From NCBI GenBank assembly GCA_965367295.1, contig CBDUHN010000020.1, positions 1 to 55,178 of the forward strand: a DNA stretch of 55,178 bases, read 5' to 3'. Numbering within the stretch: the stretch's first letter is position 1; every line of letters begins with the position of its first letter. Position numbers and translations under genes: made by a program. A model generated the notes under the pieces. It ran no database searches, was not told the DNA's origin, and worked only from the letters and a program-made list of their open reading frames with translations. This DNA is from JAIVHA01 sp965367295. GTDB taxonomy: Bacteria; Pseudomonadota; Gammaproteobacteria; DSM-19610. Of this stretch, positions 35,000 to 43,676 are shown piece after piece.

Positions 35000-36329
35000 T
35001 CACACTCCCTCCCTGCAGGGGATTCCAGTCCGGATTATCGGTCAGCACCGCCAGTTTCGCCCAGGCCAGGGCCAGTTCGTATTCGGTGCGGGCCTGCTGC
35101 AGGCGCACCTCGGAAAAGCGCACCATGGCATCGCCAAGATCGCTGTTCACCTCCATTTCATACAGGGCCCGGCTGCGATCCAGATCAAGATCACGAAAAT
35201 CCATATTGGCGCGTACTTCATCGCGCTGCGCCTGCAACACGGCTACCTCCTGCAGCAGCTCGAACACCTCCTGACGGACACGCAACTCCGCATCCACCAG
35301 CGCGGCACGGGCACGGTGCAGATCGGCACGGGCCTGGGCGGTCTGTGCCGCCACCTGTCCACCGGTGCTCAGCGGCAGCGCCAGCGCCAGTTCCGCCTCG
35401 TAATCGTCATCGCTACTGCCCTGGCGCTGGTATTCACTCGCGGCCAGCACACCGGTGAGCACCGGGTGACCACCGGCGCGGGCCGCCGCCACCCGTTCCT
35501 GCTGCGCTGCCACCTCCGCCCGCAAGGCCAGCAGCTGCGGGCTGCCTGCCAGCGCAGCTGCCTCGAGCTCCGCCAGTTCCGGCAGCGCGCGGCCATTACC
35601 GGGAAATTCCGGCCGCACCAGCTCCGAGGACAGCTCGCCGGGGCGATTCAGCGCCAGGGCCAGACGCGCGCGGGAATTACGCTGCTCGGCCTGGGCCCGG
35701 AAGCGGGCCAGGCGTACCTGTTGATAGGCGTTTTCCATATCCAGCAACTCCAGATCGGCGACCTGGCCCAGCTCATGGCGGTCACGAATCCGGTCCAGGC
35801 GCACATAGGCGATGGCCATGGCCTCGTCCTGCACCTGAAAATCGAGATCCGCCAACTTCACGTCGAGGAAACGGGCCAGTACCTGCAGACCCCGCTGCAA
35901 ACGGGCCTGCTCCAGTTGATGATCCTGACTGGCCGAGGCCGCCTCGGCGGCGGCTACGCGGGCCCGGGTCTGGCCGAAATCGTACAGGCGTCGGCGCACC
36001 TCCAGGCGGGCGTCGGAATCATTGTGGGAATCGTATAGCTGTTGGGCCAGCGGTGAGGGCTCCACCCAGCGGGCGCGGGCCAGGAGAGTGACTTCCGTGC
36101 CATAACGGGATTTGGCCTGCAACCGCTCGGCCTCGGCGGCTTCCCGCTCCGCCTGCGCCAGCAGGATGTCGGGATGCAGGGACTGGCTCAGTTGCAGGGC
36201 CGCTCCCAGGGTCAGGGGTTCGGGCAATGGCACCGCGTCGTCGATCGTCTCAGCCTGGACCGTGAGCATCACCAGGCTGAGGCAACAGGTGATCCAGTGC
36301 AGCGGAGTGCGCAACCGGGATTTCTTCAT
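34992..36329 (-). CDS. TolC-like outer-membrane efflux protein
   Basis: A 445-residue outer-membrane factor, predicted to form a trimeric barrel and helical tunnel. After a signal peptide (LHWITCCLSLVMLTVQA) come two OEP repeats (about 30-215 and 230-435) rich in long helices with Ala/Gln/Arg heptads. The start at 36329 yields the signal peptide. Upstream in-frame codons to 36476 fall inside the previous gene. It is coupled to the adaptor gene by an 8-nt overlap. Substrate unknown. Confidence 0.88.
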   Translation of the reverse strand: MKKSRLRTPLHWITCCLSLVMLTVQAETIDDAVPLPEPLTLGAALQLSQSLHPDILLAQAEREAAEAERLQAKSRYGTEVTLLARARWVEPSPLAQQLYDSHNDSDARLEVRRRLYDFGQTRARVAAAEAASASQDHQLEQARLQRGLQVLARFLDVKLADLDFQVQDEAMAIAYVRLDRIRDRHELGQVADLELLDMENAYQQVRLARFRAQAEQRNSRARLALALNRPGELSSELVRPEFPGNGRALPELAELEAAALAGSPQLLALRAEVAAQQERVAAARAGGHPVLTGVLAASEYQRQGSSDDDYEAELALALPLSTGGQVAAQTAQARADLHRARAALVDAELRVRQEVFELLQEVAVLQAQRDEVRANMDFRDLDLDRSRALYEMEVNSDLGDAMVRFSEVRLQQARTEYELALAWAKLAVLTDNPDWNPLQGGSVNE

Positions 36330-36339
36330 ATCAAGGGGC

Positions 36340-36867
36340 TTATTGTCTGCGCGTGCGCTTGTATTTGGAGAAAGGCATTTCCCGGTAGATTCCCTGTGCG
36401 ACATAGTCCCCCAGCCAGAGGAACTCCTCCACCCCGGAGGTGGCCCCGGTGTAGCGCGCCGTTGGTTGCCCATCAAGGTCGTAGAACTGGAACACCGGCG
36501 TGGCCCGCACCCGGTTATGCTTGAAGGCGAAGTCCTTCTGGGGCATGTGCTCGCCGCTGAAATCGGTGATCTCTACATCACCCTCGATGTCCACGCGGAA
36601 TACCAGAAAGTGCTCCTTGTAGAAATCCTGTACTGCCGGCTGATTGAGCACGGTTTCCTTCATGCGGTGACAGAAGGGGCATTCATCCATTTCAAAAAAC
36701 AGCAGGATGCCCTGCTTGCCTTCCTCTCGCGCACGCGCCAGCTCTTCCTGGAAGTCGCCGAAGGTTTCGTCGAAAAAATAGGTATCGGGGTCACGCGGGG
36801 CCGCCGTCAGTGCCAGCGGCACGGCCAGCAGCAGGAGTGCACACAGGGATCGCCAATAACGGATCAT
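36340..36867 (-). CDS. thioredoxin-fold periplasmic protein (SoxW-like)
   Basis: A 175-residue exported protein with signal peptide (LCALLLLAVPLALTAA) and redox pair C63-P-F-C66 in MDECPFCHRMK. The cis-Pro loop is RATPVFQFYDLDG. The layout recalls the SoxW/thioredoxin-like proteins that reduce or shuttle disulfides in the periplasm, including during sulfur oxidation. Proof of that role is absent. The C-terminus is highly basic (FSKYKRTRRQ). It overlaps the TlpA-like gene by 4 nt and is 10 nt from the TolC-like gene. Confidence 0.85.
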   Translation of the reverse strand: MIRYWRSLCALLLLAVPLALTAAPRDPDTYFFDETFGDFQEELARAREEGKQGILLFFEMDECPFCHRMKETVLNQPAVQDFYKEHFLVFRVDIEGDVEITDFSGEHMPQKDFAFKHNRVRATPVFQFYDLDGQPTARYTGATSGVEEFLWLGDYVAQGIYREMPFSKYKRTRRQ

Positions 36868-37361
36868 GAGGCCCCTCCTGCCTGGCGGCGTTCCTGTTTT
36901 TTGGATTCGATATAGGTTTCGAGCTGTTCACGGGTCAAAGGCCCCACTTGTCGCGCCACGCGGTTGCCATCTGGATCGATAATGTAGGTGGTGGGCAGTC
37001 CGGGAATCGGTCCCAGCGGCGAATTGACGAAGGGGTCGCTGCGCAACACCGGGTAGGACATGAAATAGCTGTCGACAAAGGCAGACAGGCGCTCCGGGCC
37101 GATATCCTCATAGTTCACCCCCACGACCACGGCATCCCTGTCCTTGTGCTGATCATGGAAATCCACCAGGTCCGGGATCTCTTCCAGGCAGGGCGGACAC
37201 CAGGTGGCCCAGTAGTTCACCACCACCCATTTGCCGCGATACTGCTCCAGCGACTGGCTCTTGCCCGCCAGGTCCGGCAATTCGAGTTTCACCGGTTCCG
37301 CTACCGCTGCCAGGGGCATGGCACATGCCAGCAGACAGGCCATCATCCATCTACACTTCAT
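36864..37361 (-). CDS. TlpA-family thiol:disulfide protein
   Basis: A 165-residue periplasmic thioredoxin-like protein with signal peptide (MACLLACAMPLAAVA) and the motif W-C55-P-P-C58 in NYWATWCPPCLEEIP. The cis-Pro loop is GLPTTYIIDPDG. It is similar to TlpA/ResA reductases that serve cytochrome c maturation or copper-centre assembly. ATG 37361 is chosen for GAGG at normal spacing. It is the first gene of the five-gene overlapping minus-strand set. Confidence 0.9.
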   Translation of the reverse strand: MKCRWMMACLLACAMPLAAVAEPVKLELPDLAGKSQSLEQYRGKWVVVNYWATWCPPCLEEIPDLVDFHDQHKDRDAVVVGVNYEDIGPERLSAFVDSYFMSYPVLRSDPFVNSPLGPIPGLPTTYIIDPDGNRVARQVGPLTREQLETYIESKKQERRQAGGAS

Positions 37362-37439
37362 ATACACCTCATCTCAACCGCGTACGGTGTTCCATACCCT
37401 GCCAGTCCATCCAGAAATCTGCAATATTGCCCGGATGCA

Positions 37440-37470
37440 TTGAGCGAAAACAGGCACACCACGCTACAAT
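37440..37470 (+). promoter_or_regulatory. possible promoter of fumarase gene
   Basis: TTGAGC (37440-37445) and TACAAT (37465-37470) are separated by 19 nt, which is longer than optimal. They lie about 60 nt upstream of the fumarase ATG. The -10 is good. Confidence 0.35.
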
Positions 37471-37526
37471 GGTTACCCTAAGACTCCTCAGGCACGAAAA
37501 ATGTTCCCTGGCCACGGCCCGATACC

Positions 37527-39053
37527 ATGACCACGATTCGTCAATCGGATTTCATTCAGAGTATTCAGGACGCCCTGCAATACATCTCCTACTATCATCC
37601 ACTCGATTTCGTGCAGGCCATGCATCGTGCCTATGAGGCCGAGCAGGCACCGGCGGCGCGAGATGCCATCGCCCAGATCCTGGTCAACTCGCGCATGTGC
37701 GCCGAGGGCCACCGACCCATCTGTCAGGATACCGGAATTGTCACGGTATTCCTGAAGATTGGCATGAAAATTCGCTGGGATGCCGATCGCAGCGTCGCCG
37801 AGATGGTCAACGAGGCGGTGCGACGCGCCTTCCTGGACCCCGACAACCCGCTGCGTGCCTCCATCGTCGCCGACCCGGCCGGCAGCCGCCGCAACACCGG
37901 CGACAACACACCTGCCGTCATCCACATGGAGGTCGTGCCCGGTGACCGGGTCGAGGTGACCGTGGCCGCCAAGGGCGGCGGCTCCGAAAACAAGGCACGC
38001 TTCGCCATTCTCAATCCCAGCGACGACCTGGCGGCCTGGGTGCTGCAACAGGTTCCGACCATGGGCGCCGGCTGGTGCCCGCCGGGAATCCTCGGTATCG
38101 GTATCGGTGGCACTGCGGAAAAGGCCATGATCCTGGCCAAGGAGGCGCTCATGGAACCGATCGACATTCAGCAGCTACAGGCCCGCGGCGCGCAAAACAC
38201 CCTGGAGCAGCTGCGCCTGGAACTCTATGACAAGGTCAACGCCCTGGGGATCGGCGCCCAGGGCCTTGGCGGGTTGACCACCGTACTCGACGTCAAGATC
38301 AAGGACTACCCCACCCACGCGGCGTCCAAACCGGTGGCGATCATCCCCAACTGCGCCGCCACCCGCCACCTGCATTTCACCCTCGACGGCAGCGGCCCGG
38401 CGCAACTCGATCCACCGCGCCTCAGCGACTGGCCCGAGGTCCGCTGGGAAGCCAGCGCCAATACCCGGCGCGTGAATCTGGATGAACTGGATGCCGCCGC
38501 AGTACGCAACTGGCAACCGGGTGAGACCCTGTTGCTGACGGGCAAGCTGCTCACCGGCCGCGATGCCGCCCACAAGCGCATCACCGACCTGCTGGCGCAG
38601 GGCAAGGCATTACCGGAAGGACTCGATTTCCATAATCGTTTCATTTATTACGTTGGCCCGGTGGACCCGGTGCGCGGTGAGGCCGTGGGCCCCGCCGGCC
38701 CCACCACCGCCACCCGCATGGACAAGTTCACCGAGACCATGTTGGCGGAAACCGGCCTGATCGGCATGATCGGCAAGGCCGAGCGCGGCCCGTCAGCCAT
38801 CGAGGCCATTCGCAGGCACCAGGCCGTGTACCTGATCGCCACCGGAGGTGCCGCCTACCTGGTGTCGAGGGCAATCCGGCATGCGCGGGTGGTGGCCTTC
38901 CCGGAGCTGGGCATGGAAGCGGTGTACGAATTCGAGGTGGAAGACATGCCAGTCACGGTGGCTGTGGACAGCCGGGGCGAGTCGGTGCACCGCACCGGCC
39001 CCCGTGAATGGCAGCAACGGATCGCCGGCATTCCCATCGTTGCCGGAGACTGA
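37527..39053 (+). CDS. fumA: class I fumarate hydratase
   Basis: Oxygen-sensitive [4Fe-4S] enzyme of the TCA cycle converting fumarate and L-malate. The 508 residues have the three cluster cysteines in place: C66 (RPICQDTG), C184 (AGWCPPGIL) and C276 (IIPNCAATRH). The C-terminal domain includes GRDAAHKRI and GPAGPTTATRMDKFTETML. It is a single-chain (FumA/FumB) form rather than the two-subunit form. Start at ATG 37527. Confidence 0.95.
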   Translation: MTTIRQSDFIQSIQDALQYISYYHPLDFVQAMHRAYEAEQAPAARDAIAQILVNSRMCAEGHRPICQDTGIVTVFLKIGMKIRWDADRSVAEMVNEAVRRAFLDPDNPLRASIVADPAGSRRNTGDNTPAVIHMEVVPGDRVEVTVAAKGGGSENKARFAILNPSDDLAAWVLQQVPTMGAGWCPPGILGIGIGGTAEKAMILAKEALMEPIDIQQLQARGAQNTLEQLRLELYDKVNALGIGAQGLGGLTTVLDVKIKDYPTHAASKPVAIIPNCAATRHLHFTLDGSGPAQLDPPRLSDWPEVRWEASANTRRVNLDELDAAAVRNWQPGETLLLTGKLLTGRDAAHKRITDLLAQGKALPEGLDFHNRFIYYVGPVDPVRGEAVGPAGPTTATRMDKFTETMLAETGLIGMIGKAERGPSAIEAIRRHQAVYLIATGGAAYLVSRAIRHARVVAFPELGMEAVYEFEVEDMPVTVAVDSRGESVHRTGPREWQQRIAGIPIVAGD

Positions 39054-39127
39054 GCAATCGCTCAAGTTCTCCTCCACGCTACCGCAACCAACCTCATTGC
39101 CATGCACATCATGCCAAACAAGCCACT

Positions 39128-40723
39128 TTGAAACTCACCATACCCGCCCAACAGCCTCACATCGATCCCAGCGTGGAAACCCAACCCCGGGCACTGCGGG
39201 AATGGGCCGATGAACTGCCCTACCTGACTCCGGTGCTGGCGGCGCAACAGGTGCGGGCGTTGCTGCAGAAACTCAACCGCCAGCCACTACCACCGACCCG
39301 GCGACTGGAAATCCTCGACATCCTTGCCGCCCCCTACTGGCGGCTGTTTGAGGCCCTGTTGGCCATACCGGAAACCCGTGCACGCGGTAACCTGGAAACA
39401 GGGGCCAGCCTTCGTGCCCTGCAGCACTACTGCCAGGACCTGGCCTTTGGCTACAAGATCAGCGTCCATGGCACCCAGGGCAAATCCACCCTGTTCGGTC
39501 GCAACAAGCCGCAGCAGGCCGCAATCCTGCTGACGATCCGCTACCTGGGCCAGCAACTCGCCCACCGTTACGCCGAGTACCAGCGCCTGCCCTCCAGCCT
39601 CTGGTCGGAGATCGATCAGCTATACCGCTACGCGCGAGGACGCGGATACCATCAGCAGCCACACACCGGACCGCGTGGTGAATCCACCAGCATCGAACAG
39701 TCCTACCTGGAAATCCTGTTGCTGAAAGTCAGCGACCCCTTTCGACTGCCTACCGGGCGTCTCTGGGAAACCCGGCGCTTCCTGCAACGACATACCCCAC
39801 AGGTCCAGTTGCATCCCTGGGCCGAGAACGAGGAGCAGGAAGGACTTTACTATCTCCCTGCCACCAACCCGGAAGCCGATGGCTATCGCCATGGGCTCTG
39901 TCTCAACCTGCAGGAACTGATGGCGGTGACGAAGCAGGAGCTGCAAGCCCTGAACAACGGAAAAAAACCGCGCGATCTGGGTTTCAGCGAACACCTGCCA
40001 ACCGCCGAGGCGATCCAGATCCTGGAGCGACTGTTACGTGGCTGGCATCAGGATGTGGCACGCAAGGCAGAACGGATACCATTACAGGCCGATGCGGAAA
40101 TCGCCATCGGACTGGAAAGCGCCTTTTATTTCCTCAACCGTGGACTGGCCTTTGATCGCCACGCATACCTGGCGCCGGAAACTGCGGACACGGAGCACAT
40201 CGACCCCGGCAGCCAGGCCCAGCAGTGGGACCCTGCCAAGCAGACCAGCTTCCCCCACCTGTCCTGCCACACCCTGAACCGTAGTGCTGGCGGCATCGCT
40301 GTGCGCTGCAACTGGGCACCTGAAGAAGCGCCCAAGGTCGGCCAGCTGATCGCGATTCGCAGCCAGCCACGTGGCAGCGAGGAACCCGGGGTCTGGTTCG
40401 TGGCCAGCACCCGCTGGCTTCGGGTGGACACCAATACCTTTTTTGAACTGGGCGCCCAGTACCTGGCACGGGATGCCATACCGGTGGCGGTGCGCACCTA
40501 TTACAACCAGCAGGGCGGCAAGGAATTCCATGCCGCCCTGCGCACCGATCTGCAGCAAGGCGACCGGCACTGGCATATCCTGATTACCCCTCCCGGTCTC
40601 TACGCAGAAGGCCACTACCTGGAACTGGTGCGGGGCGGCCATCGTGAGCGGGTGCGATGCGTAAAAATGCTGGAAACCGGCAGTGGATTCCAGCGGTTCC
40701 AGTACGAACCAGCCCCCCATTAA
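39128..40723 (+). CDS. uncharacterised protein with PilZ-like C-terminus
   Basis: A 531-residue, soluble, mostly helical protein I cannot assign to a named family. The N-terminal two thirds contains ADELPYLTPVLAAQQVRALLQKLNRQ and repeated Leu/Arg-rich helices. The C-terminal region (about 365-460) looks like a PilZ fold: HTLNRSAGGIAVRC supplies an N-x-S-x-x-G motif (384-389), but the RxxxR pair for cyclic-di-GMP binding is not evident. The TTG at 39128 is proposed because upstream in-frame codons overlap the fumarase end and have poor sequence character. The start is uncertain. It is 74 nt after fumA and ends before a bidirectional terminator. Confidence 0.7.
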   Translation: MKLTIPAQQPHIDPSVETQPRALREWADELPYLTPVLAAQQVRALLQKLNRQPLPPTRRLEILDILAAPYWRLFEALLAIPETRARGNLETGASLRALQHYCQDLAFGYKISVHGTQGKSTLFGRNKPQQAAILLTIRYLGQQLAHRYAEYQRLPSSLWSEIDQLYRYARGRGYHQQPHTGPRGESTSIEQSYLEILLLKVSDPFRLPTGRLWETRRFLQRHTPQVQLHPWAENEEQEGLYYLPATNPEADGYRHGLCLNLQELMAVTKQELQALNNGKKPRDLGFSEHLPTAEAIQILERLLRGWHQDVARKAERIPLQADAEIAIGLESAFYFLNRGLAFDRHAYLAPETADTEHIDPGSQAQQWDPAKQTSFPHLSCHTLNRSAGGIAVRCNWAPEEAPKVGQLIAIRSQPRGSEEPGVWFVASTRWLRVDTNTFFELGAQYLARDAIPVAVRTYYNQQGGKEFHAALRTDLQQGDRHWHILITPPGLYAEGHYLELVRGGHRERVRCVKMLETGSGFQRFQYEPAPH

Positions 40724-40794
40724 TCACTGGACGAATACTCCAGGGCGATGCGGCATCATCTCTGGCTGCCGAAGAATCGGGGCGGCCCCAAATG

Positions 40795-40820
40795 AAAAAG
40801 GGCCCTGACGGACCCCTTTT
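40795..40820. terminator. bidirectional intrinsic terminator
   Basis: AAAAAGGG, a loop, then CCCCTTTT: a 7-bp A/T-tailed stem giving a T-run in both directions. It separates the PilZ-like gene (plus) from the LysM lipoprotein gene (minus). Confidence 0.75.
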
Positions 40821-40842
40821 CATGACGGCGAGTGTTCCCTGC

Positions 40843-41604
40843 TCAGCGTAGCGTAACGCTGCCACCCAGGTAGGCACGATCACTCTCTTCCACCGCCCCA
40901 ATGGACCAGGCACCACGGGTCTTGGCGTGATTCACGGCTGCACTTACATCTGCCGCCGAAGGATTACGCTCCACCGTGAATTGCTGACCGGTATAAATAA
41001 GGTCGGCGTCCTTGATCTTGTCACGGTTGGCCTTGTAGATCAGCGGCCACTGGTAGGGGTTGTTATAGGTTTCTTCCTTGCCGGAGATTTTCCACAGGCT
41101 GTCCCCACCCACGACGGTATACTGGATGTTGCTGCCACGCAGCTCTGCCACCAGGCCGGTGAGCAGGTCATAGGCCTTCCGACCCTCGGCATTGGCGATG
41201 GCGGCGGAGGCATCCCGCAGGGTGGCACTCTGGCTGGCGGTCAGATTGGAGGCCGCCTGCGCTTCCTGCATCAGCACCTTGGCCTTTTCGAGGTAGTACT
41301 GGTTGACGGCTTCCTGGGCCTGGCCCTTGGCCTTGTTGGCGAGCTTGATCGCGGTGGCATCATCGCCATCAGCTGCGGCCTTCTCCGCTTCGGCCAGGAA
41401 TTTTTCCGTATCACGCCACAGCCAGTTGAGGGCCTTGGCCTCGGCGACAGCCGATTTGGCATCGGCAATGGCCTGTGTCACGGCGCTGGTCTGGGCCATG
41501 GGTGCGGTTGCGGCTGGCTCCGGCGGAGTTGTTGCGCAGCCCACGGCCACCCCCAGGGTGAGGGCCATCATCATAAGGTGCTTACGGCTAAAGGGTTTAT
41601 TCAT
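40843..41604 (-). CDS. LysM domain lipoprotein with DUF4398-like region
   Basis: A 253-residue envelope lipoprotein. The signal ends in a lipobox (GVAVGC, then ATTPPEPA). A long Ala/Glu/Lys-rich helical part follows (about 35-155), with the DUF4398-like pattern TQAIADAKSAVAEAKAL. A LysM domain is at about 160-215 (IQYTVVGGDSLWKISG, NPYQWPLIYKANRDKI and LIYTGQQFTV), expected to bind peptidoglycan. The start has GGAGTAG upstream. It probably tethers the outer membrane to the wall; the partner DUF4398 lipoprotein is just upstream. Confidence 0.88.
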   Translation of the reverse strand: MNKPFSRKHLMMMALTLGVAVGCATTPPEPAATAPMAQTSAVTQAIADAKSAVAEAKALNWLWRDTEKFLAEAEKAAADGDDATAIKLANKAKGQAQEAVNQYYLEKAKVLMQEAQAASNLTASQSATLRDASAAIANAEGRKAYDLLTGLVAELRGSNIQYTVVGGDSLWKISGKEETYNNPYQWPLIYKANRDKIKDADLIYTGQQFTVERNPSAADVSAAVNHAKTRGAWSIGAVEESDRAYLGGSVTLR

Positions 41605-41779
41605 GAAATCTACTCCGCTGCTGGTGATCGATGAAACATATTTTTGTATTGATGCACGGCGGCATCCGGCTGTGCCGGCATGGGGTCGGCTGAACGTAAC
41701 ACCCGAAAAATCAGGGGTCAAGACACACATCCACAGCCCCGACTACCGCCACAAGTCTAGTAGACGCGGCGACCCCCTT

Positions 41780-42097
41780 CTACATTCCCTGCCGTTCGTC
41801 CACGGGCGTCTGCTCCGCCTTCTCACGGGCCACCATGGCCTGGGTGCGCGCATCCAGGGCATTGCGGCGGGCCTCGCGATAATGGCCTGATTCCAGCTGC
41901 TGCTCGGCCCGTTCCAGCAGTGAGCGTGCATTCTGAATGGTATCCTGTGCCAACTGATCCGCACCCGCGGCATAAGCGGCCTGAATGGCCTGACGTGCGT
42001 CACTCATTTCCTGCACCGGCGCACTCACACAGGCGACCAATGCGAAAATGTAACAGAGAAGTAGACTAAGGAATGGTAGCTTGCGAATGCTCGGCAT
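41780..42097 (-). CDS. DUF4398 lipoprotein
   Basis: A 105-residue lipoprotein. The signal ends in the lipobox LVAC (YIFALVAC). The mature part has helical heptads: EMSDARQAIQAAYAAGAD, SLLERAEQQLESGHYREARRNALDARTQAM. This is the DUF4398 pattern, sometimes seen in OmpA-fused proteins. The start at 42097 puts the signal at the N-terminus. It is 175 nt upstream of the LysM lipoprotein gene on the same strand. Function unknown. Confidence 0.82.
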   Translation of the reverse strand: MPSIRKLPFLSLLLCYIFALVACVSAPVQEMSDARQAIQAAYAAGADQLAQDTIQNARSLLERAEQQLESGHYREARRNALDARTQAMVAREKAEQTPVDERQGM

Positions 42098-42300
42098 GTA
42101 GACTCGGCGTCGACCCGGAATCTTCGCCAGGCCGATCCCAAAAAGTTCAGCGTGCGGCAACCGTAGCACCGCCCCAGGGGCCCGTCAAGCGAGAGAACAT
42201 CCTTGAATACCCTGACATGGACGCCGACACCCTGCTTTTGGGACAATGCCTTGCGGAATACTCCTGCAGTAACATCATAAGCAATCACGAGGACCCATCC

Positions 42301-42657
42301 ATGGCCAAGCCGCCCGCAACCCTGTACCACAATCCACGCTGTTCCAAGTCGCGGCAGACCCTGGAGCTAGTGCGTCAACAGGGCATCGAACCCCAGATCG
42401 TCGATTATCTCAAGACCCCACCCAGCGTCGAGGAACTCACCCGTATCCTTGCGCTGCTCGGCAAGGAACCCCGCGAACTCATGCGCACCAAAGAGGCGGA
42501 GTACCGGGAACTGGGTCTGGATAACCCGGTCCTGAACCGCCAGCAGCTGATACAGGCCATGGTGGATCACCCCAGACTGATCGAGCGCCCCATCCTGCTG
42601 GCCAATCAAAAAGCGGCCCTGGGCCGCCCCCCGGAAAGCGTACTGGAGATCCTCTGA
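42301..42657 (+). CDS. ArsC-family thioredoxin-fold protein
   Basis: A 118-residue ArsC/YfgD-like protein. C14 sits in HNPRCSKSRQTLELV, and the family features LLGKEPRELMRTKEAEYRELGL and ERPILLANQKAALGRPPESVLEIL are present. Arsenate reduction is possible, but this subtype (YfgD, typically next to hda or wrbA) has no confirmed arsenate role. The ATG at 42301 has GAGGA upstream. It overlaps wrbA by one base. No ars operon genes are nearby. Confidence 0.88.
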   Translation: MAKPPATLYHNPRCSKSRQTLELVRQQGIEPQIVDYLKTPPSVEELTRILALLGKEPRELMRTKEAEYRELGLDNPVLNRQQLIQAMVDHPRLIERPILLANQKAALGRPPESVLEIL

Positions 42658-43247
42658 TGGCCGATATTCTCGTGCTCTACTACAGCCGCTACGGCGCCAC
42701 CCTGGCCATGGCCCAGCAGATCGCCCGTGGGATCGAGGAAGTACCGGGCATGCAGGCACGACTGCGCACTGTGCCCTCCGTATCCACCGTCTGCGAAGCC
42801 ACCGAGGACAGCATTCCCGAGACCGGGGCCCCCTATGCAACCCTGGACGACCTGCGCGCATGTGCCGGCCTGGCACTGGGCAGTCCGACCCGTTTCGGCA
42901 ATATGGCCGCCCCGCTGAAATACTTTCTCGACGGTACCAGCAGCCTGTGGCTGAGCGCCGAACTGAGCGGCAAGCCGGCGGCGGTATTCACCTCCACCTC
43001 CAGCCTGCACGGCGGTCAGGAAACCACCCTGCTGTCCATGATGCTCCCCCTGCTGCACCACGGCATGCTGATCCTCGGCATCCCCTACAGCGAGACCGAG
43101 CTACTACATACCCAGACCGGCGGCACTCCCTATGGCGCCAGTCACCTGGCCGGCACCGACAGCAAGCGCCCGCTGAGCGATTCGGAAAAACAGCTATGTG
43201 TCGCACTGGGCAAACGCCTGGCGCAGACTGCCGCCAAACTTGCATAG
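42657..43247 (+). CDS. wrbA: NAD(P)H:quinone oxidoreductase WrbA
   Basis: FMN flavodoxin-like enzyme that reduces quinones by two electrons, limiting redox cycling. The 196 residues contain LYYSRYGATLAMAQQIARGIE (phosphate loop), GSPTRFGNMAAPLKYFLDGT, PAAVFTSTSSLHGGQETTLLSM and GGTPYGASHLAG. It starts within the ArsC-like stop and is followed after 9 nt by the DUF2069 gene. Confidence 0.96.
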   Translation: MADILVLYYSRYGATLAMAQQIARGIEEVPGMQARLRTVPSVSTVCEATEDSIPETGAPYATLDDLRACAGLALGSPTRFGNMAAPLKYFLDGTSSLWLSAELSGKPAAVFTSTSSLHGGQETTLLSMMLPLLHHGMLILGIPYSETELLHTQTGGTPYGASHLAGTDSKRPLSDSEKQLCVALGKRLAQTAAKLA

Positions 43248-43256
43248 GACCTGCCC

Positions 43257-43625
43257 ATGACAAGCCGCCTATGGCTGGGACTGACCCTCGCCGGCTACTT
43301 CGGAACCTTCGCGCTACTGGTGGTCTGGTACGGCTGGCTCGCCCCATCCCCCATCTTCCGGCCGGCACTGGTACTGCTGGTGCTATGCACACCGCTGCTG
43401 TTCCCCTTGCGCGGCCTGCTGCATGGCCGCACCTATACGGTGGGCTGGAGCCTGTTCCTGGCCCTGGGGTATTTTATCCACGGCGTGGTGGAGGCCTACA
43501 GCACACCAACCGATCGGCTATATGGCCTGCTGGAGGTAGGACTCACGGTGCTGTGGTTTGTGAGCGGGATTGTGTACGTGCGCCAGGTGGCGCGGCAGCG
43601 GACTAGTGCCACTCCCCTGGAATGA
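43257..43625 (+). CDS. DUF2069 membrane protein
   Basis: A 122-residue inner-membrane protein with four predicted helices (LGLTLAGYFGTFALLVVWY, ALVLLVLCTPLLF, TVGWSLFLALGYFIHGVVEAY and LLEVGLTVLWFVSGIVYV). It matches the DUF2069 family, which commonly follows wrbA in gammaproteobacteria. Function unknown. It is convergent with hda across a 51-nt gap in which I see no terminator. Confidence 0.88.
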   Translation: MTSRLWLGLTLAGYFGTFALLVVWYGWLAPSPIFRPALVLLVLCTPLLFPLRGLLHGRTYTVGWSLFLALGYFIHGVVEAYSTPTDRLYGLLEVGLTVLWFVSGIVYVRQVARQRTSATPLE

Positions 43626-43676
43626 ATCGGTTGTGCAAGAACTACTGTACTGGAACACCACCCGACCAATGCGCCG

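Noticed and set aside
39102..39127. ATG starts for the PilZ-like protein
   Set aside because: The upstream ATGs at 39102 and 39111 are not in frame with the conserved body; the in-frame TTG at 39128 fits better.
42301..42657. arsenic resistance operon
   Set aside because: Only an ArsC-fold protein of the YfgD type is present; no arsB, acr3 or arsR nearby.
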